A stretch of DNA of 64,000 nucleotides from Megaustenia siamemsis (Eukaryota; Mollusca; Gastropoda; Stylommatophora; Ariophantidae): positions 77,554,244 through 77,618,243 of the forward strand of contig JAVIAB010000051.1 of assembly GCA_032433765.1 (NCBI GenBank), given 5' to 3'. Under the pieces are notes generated by a model. It made no database searches and was not told the DNA's origin. It saw only the letters and a program-made list of their open reading frames with translations. The position numbers and the translations under genes were made by a program. Positions 1 to 10,589 of this stretch are shown one piece after another. The number at the start of each line of letters is the position of its first letter. Within the stretch, counting starts at the first letter, position 1.

Positions 1-131
1 ATATGTTGTTCAGAGCAGGTGATAGACTCACCACTTTTCTTGGTTTGAATAAGGAAATTTGGTTTCGGTTTGATTATAGGAAATTGATGGCTCAACGACG
101 TAATAATTTTATCTATAGTAAACAAAAAAGT

Positions 132-354
132 AAAGAGCACCCGTCACGCCAAGTGGCGTATAGGGAATATAGTGTTAGTGACCATAAATTTTACAGATCT
201 TCGGCATATGAATTTTGGGGTAATGTGGTCGGTATTACGCCCGTGCCGATTTACTTTCTCAGAAAAAAATCCGGAACCCATTTCAGGCTGGGTGAACCCG
301 GAAGCCGTCGATTGGGATCGAACCCTGCCTCTTGTCCTGTGTAGTCCAGTTCAG
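132..354 (-). mobile_element. SINE-A copy (tRNA-derived), 3' end at left
   Basis: Minus-strand copy of a SINE found at least seven times in the window. Read on the minus strand it has the GATCCCAATCGACGGCTTCC block, a GGTTCACCCAG-like block, the CGGCACGGGCGTAATACCGA core and the end CGCCACTTGGCGTGACGGG. The tRNA-like head with box A is missing beyond about 354. The apparent 113-aa frame here is only SINE sequence. Confidence 0.75.
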
Positions 355-399
355 TCTTTATCTATAGGTAAACGCTTATTTCTTTACACGGTTAGTAAG

Positions 400-1159
400 A
401 GTAATTAATGACAGCTTGCTGCTTTCTTTACAAATTTCCAAACACAAATATGTGTATCAGAATTATTTTTTTTTAAACCAATAATTCATAAGACGTAACT
501 ACTTGATTCTACTGTTTTTGAACATCATGACATTCATTAGAATTGTCATTATACTATTTGGTGTGTGTTGTCTGTTTCGTTAAACTTTGTAAGTTAAATT
601 GGGTCTGCGGATAAAAAAAATCATTTAACGTTATTATATATATATATATAAATCATTAAACAAAAGAACACTCCGGGGGCCCTGAAAGCTGATATCAGGA
701 TTGGGTTTTTAAATATGGATGGATAGGTGTCTAGTGTTTGAATTCTAGACGAAATTTACTGTGGAAGTATGAAGGTGTAAATCGGAGGCGGCCAACTTAT
801 TTTGAGCTTGGGCCAGTAAATTGATTTTTTTTTAATGTGAAGGGTCATCTAACTAAATTTATAATAATAACTATTTTGAATGTAAACTACAGTATTATAT
901 GAATATAAGTAAAGTATTCAGGAAAGTGTAGGGCTGTTGACCGATATATAAAGCATAATGTTTTAGTGGTAATCCATTTATTCATATAATCATATAATTT
1001 ATTTTAAACATTTAAAATAAATTATCATAAAAGAAAAAACATATTGAATTATTAAAGAAATACTCGTTAAACTAATCTTACAATCTTGACGTTTTGAAGA
1101 CGCGTTATGCTAATTTAATGCGATTTTTTAACTTGCATTTCATTGAACAATATCTCAAT
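400..1159. other. No gene recognised; AT-rich
   Basis: AT-rich stretch with a short (TA)n run near 634-650. I see no coding signal. The T/A-rich part near 930 could be the eroded far end of the hAT remnant to its right, but no matching target duplication was found. Confidence 0.4.
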
Positions 1160-1985
1160 ATTAGGTATAATTTTTTTATGTGCACAGAACAAGTATATAG
1201 GCAAGATGTGCATCTGTAATAGTTGAACGTAATTTATTCTTAATAACATTCATGGCAGAAAAAGTTTGCCCACAAATGTATGTGGAGCCAAATCTGCACA
1301 CGAGCCTTAGAGCAAGATCGTGAATTTCAGGAAACCGGATAAAGGGACATATTTACAAAATTCGGTCAAATTAGGAGAAATGGGTGATTCTCAATGTTCT
1401 TTAAATTTAGCACAAAGTTCTGAATGGTTTTGGATTTCTATTATTTCCATTTGCAAGGATTGTGAGTATTTATGAATCTCAGACTGAATAGGTAATACTG
1501 AGACATCTGTTGAAAGAAATAGTATTACTAACAAACTACACCACAAATTCACTGCAAATTACAAAATAAGAAATAAAAAGATTAATAATGAACTCCATTT
1601 TGATTTATTCGATGTAAAATGTACAGATAGTGCAAGATTATCAATTTTTAAATTGTTATTTCTCCGTAACGACTAGACCTAGAATGTCCATCGTTGCTCA
1701 AACGGAAGATCAACATTAGATGTATTTCCAGGTCATTTCAAACCGAGGCTAGGCCTATCAATTGATGCATTTTAGGGAAGATTTCGGAGACCAGTAATGA
1801 CGGTAAACTAACGGTGGCAAACGGCGCTTTGAAAGAAGGTAGGTTTTATTTGAAAATCGGTTTCTATGAATCGTACAGTCTGATAGTGATAGAGGTTCGC
1901 ATGTGATCTTGAGCTATCGGTGGGCCAATCAAAATTTCTTGACAGGCCATTAATTGGCCTGCGGGCCTAGGGTTGGTCACCCCTG
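1160..1985 (-). pseudogene. hAT-type transposase remnant with one terminal repeat
   Basis: Minus-strand translation of 1180-1292 gives a hAT dimerisation-domain signature, FGSTYICGQTFSAMNVIKNK, followed by LRSTITDAHL. The preceding piece (to about 1520) contains a degenerate stretch like that of GTF2IRD2/Charlie-type hAT proteins, with stops. The minus strand starts at 1985 with CAGGGGTGACCAACCC, a typical hAT terminus. Only about 450 bp separate that terminus from the conserved C-terminal part, so most of the transposase is deleted. The other terminus and the 8-bp target duplication were not found. Confidence 0.65.
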
Positions 1986-1989
1986 GTGT

Positions 1990-2355
1990 TAATGAATCAT
2001 TAGAATTGTTCCACTTCAATATGGCCTTACCACGTAGTCGGAAATCGGTAGACCTTAATGGTCGGATTTTTAAAACAAAAGTTTCTTGATAGGAAAAAAA
2101 ATTGCCAGATTGTGATTTTATTGTGACTTATGATTATTATTATTATCGTGTTATTGAAATATATAGAAAAATATAATTTGCGTTATTAAATATTTTAAAA
2201 ATAAAATTATATATTAACAAAACTATTACTAATTATAATTGTCAGTAACATAGGAGTGATGGGTATGTATTTTTTTACTGTGTTTTTACACTTTTTAGAA
2301 TTATTTTATGCAACAATTGTCGTTAGAATAGTTGACGTGTTTTGTACTTGTTTTA
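1990..2355. other. No gene recognised
   Basis: AT-rich sequence between the hAT terminus and the first LINE fragments. I see no open frame or repeat signature. Confidence 0.4.
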
Positions 2356-2463
2356 ATCATCATCATCAAGTACCGGGCCTGCTGGCGTAGGTGATCATGT
2401 CTTTCCACAACTTTCGATCTCGACAGTTATCTATCATTTATGTTGTTGACCTTCTGCCGTCTA
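2356..2463 (-). mobile_element. LINE-E 3'-end fragment
   Basis: Starts with (ATC)n and continues with the LINE-E 3' terminus (GTACCGGGCCTGCTGGCGTA). The same end is seen at 56455 and 58861. Only the last ~100 bp are kept. Confidence 0.7.
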
Positions 2464-2464
2464 G

Positions 2465-2985
2465 ATGACATGGACATACGATTAATATGCAATCTATACT
2501 GGGAGCAAACAGCAATAATAAAATATAACAAAGAGAACTCTACACCCATTGATATAAAAAAGGAGTAAGACAGGGATGCATCCTATCACCAAGCTTGTTC
2601 AATCTATACACTGAGCAAATCTTTAAAAACATCACAGAGATTCCAGACCTACAAACTAATGGAAAGATAATCAATAACCTAGGATATGCTTATGATAGAT
2701 ACTGTACTACTACCAGAAAATCCAAGATGTACAACAATTACTTAATGAAATAAACATGATAAGCAAAAAATATGGACTAGATATGAATATCAAAAAGACT
2801 AAAACTATGATCATAAACAAAGAAAATACTCAAAACCCACAAGTGGATATCAAAATTGAAGGAATAGACCTGGAAACAGTTCAGAACTACAACTACCTTG
2901 GACATACTATAACCAGTGACGGAAAATGTAAAACTGAAATAAACAAAAGAATAGAAATGGCAAAAAAGTAATTTTAATGTCATGA
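2465..2985 (+). mobile_element. LINE-B reverse transcriptase fragment, degraded
   Basis: Translation, with stops and shifts, shows the RT hallmark region: a GVRQGC-type loop near 2568, then a broken palm region, then an open 71-aa piece (2756-2971) with GLDMNIKKTKTMIINKEN and NYLGHTITSDGKCKTEI. This is the KTK-M and YLG region downstream of the catalytic YADD box in non-LTR RTs. The catalytic box itself is destroyed. A related fragment lies at 58545-58840. Confidence 0.75.
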
Positions 2986-2997
2986 AGAACATACTAA

Positions 2998-3236
2998 AAA
3001 ATAGAAAGAAACAATCAACATTTTGCAGGCACATCATGAGAAGAGGAAAGTTGGAATACTTGGTTACGACTGGCAAGATAGAAGGATAGAGATCGTGGGC
3101 AACAAAGATAGAAGATACTAGATAGCTTGGTGTCATGGCATGGAAAACAGTCAACAACATAATTGATATGATGCACTGTGAATAGCAAATTGTGGAAGGA
3201 CATGATTGCTTATGCTAACGTGTATGGCACATTGGA
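2998..3236 (+). mobile_element. LINE-C 3'-end fragment
   Basis: Matches the last ~240 bp of the LINE-C copy at 56690-57785 (minus strand): the FxGHIMRRGKLEYLVTTGKI region and the terminal TTGTGGAAGGACATGATTGC box. It carries stops and a small deletion. Confidence 0.75.
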
Positions 3237-3244
3237 TAGGCGGC

Positions 3245-3622
3245 GGGAACACGAAAAATGTTCCTTGTTGCAGTTTCCTCATATTCCAAGTCCGGCTTGT
3301 TGCAGGAGCTACTGAGTTAAGTGCTCTGTGCACACCGTGAGCTGTGTGTCTCATCCGTTTTGATCATGTTTCGATATTCCAATTGTTTACGATGAATGAT
3401 GATATCGTATGACAGGGAACAGTTGGCTGTGTTCACTTTCTGCGTAGTTTCACCTTATGCCTTATGTCTTTTGGCGTGTGCTGAGACTGCAACGATGGGG
3501 ACTACAGTTACCTTTCTTTGTTTGGGAGATGAGATATTAATTCGGATGATTACGCTCGTACGGGCAGTTGAGCAATTATAGATTTTAATTCGTTTGCAGT
3601 GATACCGAGGCCTTCCATAACC
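3245..3622 (+). repeat. Dispersed repeat R1, copy 1
   Basis: About 350 bp, found again at 7150-7460 and 24715-25092. Shared blocks are TGTTCCTTGTTGCAGTTTCC, CACACCGTGAGCTGTGT, GATATTCCGATTGTTTACG, CTTTTGGCGTGTGCTG and TTTTAATTCGTTTGCAGTG, ending near GGGGCCTTCGA. No protein signature; type unknown. Confidence 0.7.
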
Positions 3623-3624
3623 AA

Positions 3625-4104
3625 ATAACTAGCATCAAAACAAATAACACCAGGGCTAAAACTAAGAATAGCAAAATGTTACATCTTCTCAATATTCCAA
3701 TATGGCGCAGAAACATGGACATTGGACAAGAAAACAGAACAGAGAATTGAAGCCTTTGAAATGTGGATATATAGAAGAATAGGTAGAATTGGATGGAAGG
3801 AAAAGAAAACAAACGATGAAGTCTTAAAACAACTAAAAATTAAAAGAGAACTACTAAACACAATTCAAACAAGGCAAATGCGATTTTTAGGCCATGTTAA
3901 AAGACACAACAGCCTACTAAAGGTAATCCTGGAGGGGAAAATACAGGGTAAAAGAGGCAGACCAAGACTAACATGGACGAGTAACATCAAGAGATGGACA
4001 AATCAGCCTATGGCAACCTGCACCATCAAAGCAAGAGACAGAGCAGAATGGTGCTCCATGATAGCCAACCTTCGTTGCGGAGACGGCACTCGATGATGAT
4101 GATG
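3625..4104 (+). mobile_element. LINE-B 3' half with open C-terminal frame
   Basis: The open frame 3722-4096 (124 aa) encodes the RT C-terminal region of a non-LTR retrotransposon: IEAFEMWIYRRIGRI, KTNDEVLKQLKIKRELLNT, then FLGHVKR and KRGRPRLTW. It ends in a (GAT)n tail at ~4104. Its upstream RT part is missing, so it is 5'-truncated. Same family at 10018 (minus) and 26403 (plus). Confidence 0.8.
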
Positions 4105-4518
4105 ACCTTCTGCCAAGCCATTCTCTTAAGCTGTCTGTTATTTTTCCTCTTTGCTTCCCTCTATCTCTTCGGCCCTCACTTTTTCCAGTTGTTACAATAT
4201 ATTCCAATTGTTCCCTTCTCATTACACGGCCAGAAAATAATGAGTGTTTCTTCCTAATATTGGCCATTCATAATTGTACAAAGAAGTTACGACGGTGGTT
4301 TTCTGTTGCCTTCCGTCGGTTTGTTTACGGTTGGCTCCGTTAGTCTGACTAAAAAGTCTCACCCACAAGGCAGTGGGGTTGTTTTACTTTGTGGTACCCT
4401 CCCTTAGCCTTTTACTCTCCCGAGCTTACCTGCAAGGCAGCAGGGCAGTCAGAGGTTGTACTGTTTACTGCATACAGTAGCAGGTAAAATTACCCGACCT
4501 GACAGACTTTGTTTTAAT
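4105..4518 (-). mobile_element. LINE-E internally deleted copy (5'UTR joined to 3' region)
   Basis: Read on the minus strand, 4518-4268 is the same 5' leader as at 61955-62175 (TGCCTTGCAGGTAAGCTCGG, TGTGGGTGAGACTTTTTAGT) and ends at the start ATG. It then passes directly into the RT C-terminal piece (NIRKKHSLFSGRVMRREQLE). The endonuclease and RT are absent. The 3' end is head-to-head with LINE-B at 4104. Confidence 0.7.
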
Positions 4519-4772
4519 ATTGTGAGCTAATTTAGGTCTGCGGAGGAAAAATAATAAGGTTTGTTATTTAATATTTTAAACAAACGTCCAGAACATTGTA
4601 TTTGTTCTTCTAATCTTATGTTACGCCAACTATTTAGGGCTAACAAACTGTATGTCATGCGAGGATTGGGTTTAGTTCCAACGTTGTGATTAAGTGTTTA
4701 GGGTTTGGAATCGTGTTGAGGATTAACTTAAAGATTAGGGCTGAGATTAAGAGCTTGGTTTATGGGTTAGAT

Positions 4773-5012
4773 TGCTGAGCTAACATGGCTTGGACTGTTC
4801 GAGTAAATTGGCTTGGACTGCTGTGTTAACATGGCTTGGGTCTTTGAGTTAACATGGCTTGGACTGTTGAAATAACATGGCTTGGACTGTTGAGTTAACA
4901 TGGCTTGGACTGTTGAGTTAACATGGTTTGTAATGTTGCGTTAACATAGATTGCACTGTTGAGCTAACATGGTTTGTGCAGTTGAGTTAAAATGGCTTGC
5001 ACTATTGAGTTA
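4773..5012. repeat. 23-bp minisatellite
   Basis: About ten imperfect units of GAGTTAACATGGCTTGGACT plus three bases. Units at the edges carry more changes than those in the centre. No coding content. Confidence 0.85.
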
Positions 5013-5324
5013 ACAATACTATTCAAACTTGTGGCTGGAGTTAAGTATTTATAGCATAGTTTGTATTAGGCTTAGTGAGAAGGTTACAATAGGTTTGAGT
5101 TTTATATGTTTTGGTTTGGGATTTTAAAGGTTAATTGTAAAGTTTGGGCGTTGGGTGATGGCCGTGTTTAGGTTTTAAGAGTGTAGTTAAGTACTTAGGT
5201 TGAAACTTCAGCTTAAGGATTAGGGCTGAAGTTAAGGGTTCGGTTGAGGAAAAAGTGGCATTGTCCTTTACGGGTTTTTTTTCTTCTTTCTTTTCTCTTT
5301 CTCACTGATACCGAAAAGGTGTCG

Positions 5325-5785
5325 TGGTTATATCATTTGCTGTTCTTCCGCTGCTCGAACTGTCTGATTTAGTGATTCTCCTTTGTTGTTACTTGTCTCT
5401 ATCACTGCATATATCCACCTTCTTCTAGGTTTTCCTCCTGGTCTTTTTCCATGCATTCTCGAGAAGAACGCCCTTGATGGTGATTGGTGAGGATTCATTC
5501 TGACCAGATGGCCCAACCATTTAAGTTGTTGTTGTTCTATATATTCTTGGCATGGTTTTATTCCTACCATTTTTCTTATGGTTTTATTTGGTATTCTATC
5601 TCTCCTTTGTTTTGTTTGTTACTTTTCTCAAGCATCTCATCTCAGATGTATTGATCTTTCTTAATTGTGATTTAGAAAGGGTACATGTTTGACTTTCATA
5701 GCACAAATTTGGTATGAAAATGCTATTTATCATTTGTTGTTTAGCAACCCTTTTAGGGTTGACTAATAGAAATTGTAACATTTTG
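5325..5785 (-). mobile_element. LINE-H RT C-terminal remnant
   Basis: Minus-strand pieces 5596-5781 and 5328-5570, in different frames, show KQQMINSIFIPNLCYESQTC, EMRCLRKVTNKTKER, then KWLGHLVRMN and GKPRRRW. This is the RT C-terminal domain of a non-LTR element broken by a frameshift. A more decayed relative is at 63655-63955. Confidence 0.7.
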
Positions 5786-5789
5786 CTGC

Positions 5790-7145
5790 TAAATTAAATA
5801 CCCCCTTTAAAGCACATATTTTGAAACGAGCGATATTTTTTTTCACTTTACTTTGTTCACATGTGTATATATTTATTCCAAGAAAAGCTGAAAGTTTGTA
5901 TCAAAGCGTTCTGAGAATAAGCGCCGTCTAGTGTTGGTTATAAATCGATTGTCTGAAGCGCGGAGGAATACAATCAAAACATAGCAACGGTTCGTGTAAA
6001 GAGCTCTTGTCAGCACTTTGGCGTTCATCTTCCGTTTCATTTTTTGGACAGTTTACAAAGATGAAGACTTAAGATTACATTACCATTCACTTTGGGTACT
6101 TTTACCATTTTCTTTTTTGGTAGACGATCAAGAAATAATGTGTTTGTGTAAGAGGGGAGAGGGGATAGATTATGTGAAAACGATCTTCTCTCTCCAGCAA
6201 AATCATTGTTCAATACATTTTCTCTTGTAGAATACACGCTAACAAATGCCACTCTTCACCAATTTCTACTCTGGATTGTTCTCTTGAGATCTGTTAATGA
6301 GGCTCTATTTGCTTTCACTATCCCTCTTCGGCTGGTATTTTCATTTTTTTTCACTTCATTTTTTTTTCACTGTTGGTTGAAAGCAAGTACTTGTCTTGTT
6401 AAATTGTTAAGATGTTCTTTATGGATACATTCCAAAGGCGTAATGTCGTAAAGGAAGAAGGTGGCAATTTTGTTGGTGCCCCAATGGAAAAAGGTTAATT
6501 GGTGACGTTGGGGCTTTTAGTTAGATCAAACATAAAGAAAGATAATAAAAATAAAAAAAACGAGGCATAAATACAAATAAATCAATAGGATGATAAAAAG
6601 AATGTATTTATGTAACATAATATATTATGAATCTTAAATTTGAGACAAAATAGTGTTCCACCTAAAAAAAAACTCGAGTTTATGCGGGCAGGTTGCCCTT
6701 TGACTTATAAGATGTGGCGCGTCGTAATGGCTTTCTTGACATTCCCGGCTCTTACTGAAGAGGTTGCAGTTCGTCTATCCCAGGCTATGCTGGGAAACTA
6801 CTAGTCCAGCCCAGAGGTACTGCAATACTGGGTCTTCTATATCAGTAACAGCCACCACTACAGGGAACACGACGATCCTAGCTTCTGTTAGCCAGTCTGT
6901 TTTGACGCAGACTATTACCAGGGGAGACCACGAGGAGGTAGAACTGCTAGGTCTTGGTCAGCTGATGGTGCGCCGACTCTGCTATTGCGACCGCAGGTTG
7001 CAGGCGCTTCTGCTCCCCCTCATGTGGAGAAACGTGTATAGTCGGGGATGTGAACACTATACAGTTGTTCATTCTGAACTGAAGATGATTTGTCCACTAA
7101 AATAAACTAAATTAAACTTATCTTACTACTACCATTCCGGGTTTA
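5790..7145. other. No gene recognised
   Basis: About 1.3 kb without a match I recognise. A GC-richer part at 6760-7100 has a 113-aa plus-strand frame (6764-7105) with no known motif. I treat it as chance or an unknown repeat. Confidence 0.35.
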
Positions 7146-7149
7146 CTGT

Positions 7150-7460
7150 CGGGCTACTGTGTTTGGTTCTTTGTGAACACAGTGAGTTGTGTTTTTCATC
7201 CGGATCGTGTTTCGATATTCCGATTGCTTACGAATGATGGTATCGTATGACGAAGGACAGTTTGGCTACGTTCACTTTCAGTACCGCTTGGCCGCTTTTG
7301 GCGTGTGCTGTAGCTGCTATGATGGGGACTGCAGCTGCCTTTCTTTGTTTGAATCCTTCGATGAGATGAGTTTTAATTAGGATGATTCCACTGGCACGGG
7401 CGGTTGAACAATTATGGATTTTAATTCGTTTGCAGTGATACCAGGGCCTTCGATTAACCA
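7150..7460 (+). repeat. Dispersed repeat R1, copy 2
   Basis: Diverged copy of the repeat at 3245-3622, with the same block order from GAGTTGTGTTTTTCATCCGG to GATACCAGGGCCTTCGATTA. The short frames on both strands do not persist in the other copies, so it is not a gene. Confidence 0.7.
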
Positions 7461-7707
7461 TAACTATTAGCATTACCATTCTCGTTCACACACACTCAAT
7501 GCCTAAACACAGTCCACAAAAGTATCATTAAATGTAATGTATAACCATTTGTAATAGCGTTTTAGAACTTCCATTTCATGTGTATATTTCAGTCGCACTA
7601 GGTCGTTGTAGAGCAGTGTTTAGTAAATACATTTTCTGATGATGATAATAGGATAGTTATTCCTTAATCGAACGGCTTCAATGTTCTCCTATAATAATAA
7701 ACTCACA

Positions 7708-7870
7708 TTATCATCACCATCTGCCATGCCGGTTGGTGTAGGCGATTACGCCCTTCTACAATCTTATATCTACAGTGCATCGTATCAGTTCTGTTGTTGA
7801 CTGTTTTCCATGCCATGACACCAAAGGTATCCAGTATTTTCTCTCTTGTCGTCCGCGTTCTCTCTTTCTC
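7708..7870 (-). mobile_element. LINE-C 3'-end fragment
   Basis: Carries GCCGGTTGGTGTAGGCGAT and CTACAGTGCATCGTATCAGT, the minus-strand 3' end of LINE-C, and stops after ~160 bp. Same end as at 18690, 22656 and 56700. Confidence 0.75.
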
Positions 7871-7879
7871 TGTATTTAA

Positions 7880-8970
7880 AATTATGTTCAAATACAACTT
7901 AATAAACTTACACGTATTATTTATTAGACACAACACAGTCGAGTCATCTCTCTGATTAATCTTTTCATGGGTTGATGATTTTCAGGGGCAATTTTGGCAC
8001 GGCGGCTGTCACAACAACGGCAATACATCAATGTAGTTTTCACTACAGTTTGTTATGGGTGCTACACTTCAAATATACACAAGAAGACGGAGTTACTAGT
8101 TCAACGGATCGTGATGCGTAAAGAAGACAGAATCTGATGCCATTAACCACAAGCCAGCATTTAAAATACACGCTAGAGCTCTGTTATTGGCAAGAAAGTG
8201 AATAACGTATGAGGTGAGTCACAAATGTGGCGGAGGGAAACAAATATGGCACTGACATTCTATTTTATATCTCTCTCTGCGATCAGAGTAGGACTCCAGG
8301 CTCTCGCACGAAGACAGCTGTCTGTTTAAGCCTGTTTGATCCACTCCACTTGAATACCTGTTAAAACGTTGCACTGTGTTCTGCGCCAATGGCCCAGTGC
8401 ATCCGATTTCAGCCAGCATTTTGTTCAGGTTTGCTTTCCTTAGCCTTTGATTGTCTCCAATCTTCCTGCAAGGCAGTAGATGATCTTTTCTGTAGGGGGA
8501 TTCTGCCCTTAGATGGTCGGCCCTCCCAGGTTTATGAGCACATCTGCCCGAGTCACTAGAGGTGACTAACACGGACATGTAATATGAGGAAACTGCAACA
8601 AGGAACACTTTTCATGCACAGCCTCCAACTGTTCCCGCCGCCTATCCCCATATACCGGTAAGTCACGTCATCTTGAAAATGATGATCGTCATAGCACTTG
8701 ATGATGTTAGGCCATCGTTGTTGACTCCAATTCCGAACATATAGACACACAGTCAGTCGTCAAATTATCCCCGTTGCACATCAAACAGCAGACCGTATGA
8801 TTTGCGTACGGCCGGTTTAGGGAACCATTACGATGACCCTATTTTATATACGTCACACTTTAGATAAGTGACCTGATTAATTCATTTTTTATTTCATTTC
8901 TTCCGTCCTTTCATCTTTCTTTCCTTTTCATTCATTCATTATTGGAAACGAGAACACCCAGAGCATAACG
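7880..8970. other. Mostly unassigned; pieces related to R1 and LINE-D
   Basis: Read on the minus strand, 8600-8219 is an open 129-aa frame with no motif I know. Its end (GCCTGGAGTCCTACTCTGAT plus a GA run) resembles the 3' end of LINE-D at 24440-24500. Near 8590-8640 there is a minus-strand match to the start of R1. The rest shows nothing clear. Confidence 0.4.
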
Positions 8971-8977
8971 AGAGGGA

Positions 8978-9150
8978 CGGATACAATCAACTATCAAGGA
9001 GGGATCAAGTCATCAGACTTCGCCGACGCACTGGCCACAATAGAATGTGGAATCACATGTTCACCAAATTCAAAATAGGTACAACCAGCCTATGCCACTG
9101 TACTCTGGACAATATGACTACAAAACATGTTCTACAGGATTGCCCCCAAG
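8978..9150 (+). mobile_element. LINE-D 3' fragment
   Basis: Nearly the same sequence as 24190-24360. In the better copy it encodes a LHTGHNRMRNHMF motif followed by C-x-C and H-x4-C, the His/Cys-rich end of Jockey/I-type LINE ORF2. This copy stops after AACATGTTCTACAGGATTG. Confidence 0.7.
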
Positions 9151-9159
9151 TACATAATA

Positions 9160-9500
9160 AACACTGTCTGAGTCCAGTGATGATAATCCTAAATACAAAA
9201 TCGAATGTTCCATAAACCAGGGAAGAGACATAAGTAATAATAGAGACTGTATGAGTCCAGTGATGATAATCCTAAATACAAAATCGAATGTTCCATAAAC
9301 CAGGGAAGAGACAGAAGTAATAATAGAGACTGTCTGAGTCCAGTGATGATAATCCTAAATACAAAATCGAATGTTCCATAAACCAGGGAAGAGACAGAAG
9401 TAATAATAGAGACTGTCTGAGACAAGTGATGATAATCCTAAATACAAAATCGAATGTTCCATAAACCAGGGAAGAGACAGAATAATGTAAACTGTTTGAG
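9160..9500. repeat. 83-bp tandem repeat, about 4 units
   Basis: The marker CAGGGAAGAGACA recurs at 9218, 9301, 9384 and 9467, giving an exact 83-bp period. Units differ by a few bases. The array begins directly after the LINE-D fragment, so it may have grown from its flank. Confidence 0.9.
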
Positions 9501-9504
9501 ACTA

Positions 9505-10015
9505 AAGAAGATAGTCCTATGTACTTGAATATTTTGCACAAAATTACTTGTGTACATAACCCTAACTATCGAACAAAAGAAAACACTTAATATTTGTTGG
9601 AAAATTATTTCTGAACTTTAAATATTTCGAGATTCGGTCTTCACAATCTATAATAGGAGAAGGGAAAAGAGAAAACCAGGTAATTATATGTCAGGCTCTG
9701 CCAAATGTCGCTGTCAGACGACAAGAAATGTCTCTCAGGAAATTCTGCCCAAACGCCGGGTCAAACATTTTGGTTTTAAGACACTCAGGAAATTGCATCT
9801 CTCCGGCAATCCGGCATACCTGGTATTTGCAGCGGTCTTTGAAAGATCTTGTCACTAGTAGTTTGAAGAGAATAGTAGACAATTCAATCAAAAGATGAAC
9901 TTGATACATAATCGGATAGAAAAGTCTGCTACCTCAGGGTATATGTATCTACAACTAACGTCTAGCATGCAGAAAGGTAAATGAAAGTCAAAGGTCAGGG
10001 AAACTCTCCCAAATG
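9505..10015. other. No gene recognised
   Basis: A 72-aa minus-strand frame (9691-9909) has a plausible composition (several Cys, Phe and Arg) but no family I recognise. Confidence 0.35.
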
Positions 10016-10017
10016 AA

Positions 10018-10372
10018 TCATCATCATCATCATCGCGTGCCTTCTCCGCAACGAAGGTTGGCTACCATGGATCGCCATTATACTCTGTTTCTTGCTTTGA
10101 TGGTGCAGGCTGACATAGATTGACTTGTCCATCTTTTGATGTTACTCGTCCATGTTAGTCTTGGTCTGTCTCTGCTTCTTTTACCTTGTATTTTTCCTTC
10201 CAATATTACTTTTAGTAGGCTGTTGTGTCTTTTAACATGCCCCAAAAATTTCATTTGCCTTGTCTTAATTGTATTTAGTAGTTCTCTTTTCATTTTCAGT
10301 TGTTTTAAAACTTCATCGTTTGTTGTCTTTTGTTTCCATCCAATTCTACCTATTCTTCTATAAAGATATATA
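10018..10372 (-). mobile_element. LINE-B 3'-end copy
   Basis: Begins with (ATC)n, the reverse complement of the LINE-B tail. The minus-strand frame 10293-10078 encodes MKRELLNTIKTRQMKFLGHV and RPRLTWTSNIKRW. About 350 bp are kept. Confidence 0.8.
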
Positions 10373-10589
10373 TATTATATACATTCTTCCCAAATGAATG
10401 CAGGTTGAAAACGCATGCAATTATAACAAAATGCAAAACATGGAGCACTGCTGGACGAAAGACAAGAAACAAAACAGATTGATGATGTTGGTTATGCTGG
10501 TAATGAAGACAAAGAGCAGCATAACGTAAACAATGATGATACTGGTAAAACCGAACAAATAAAACCAGATGTCCAGGATAATGGAGAGA

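Noticed and set aside
3..408. Frames at the left edge with FGVMWSVLRPCRFTF-like sequence
   Set aside because: The same peptide-like stretch recurs at 27.3 and 34.8 kb because it lies in SINE-A; not a protein gene.
6764..7105. 113-aa plus-strand frame
   Set aside because: No motif, low-complexity Thr/Ser stretch, no supporting context.
9691..9909. 72-aa minus-strand frame with exon-like composition
   Set aside because: No recognised motif, no splice sites that clearly flank it, and repeats lie on both sides; kept only as unassigned sequence.
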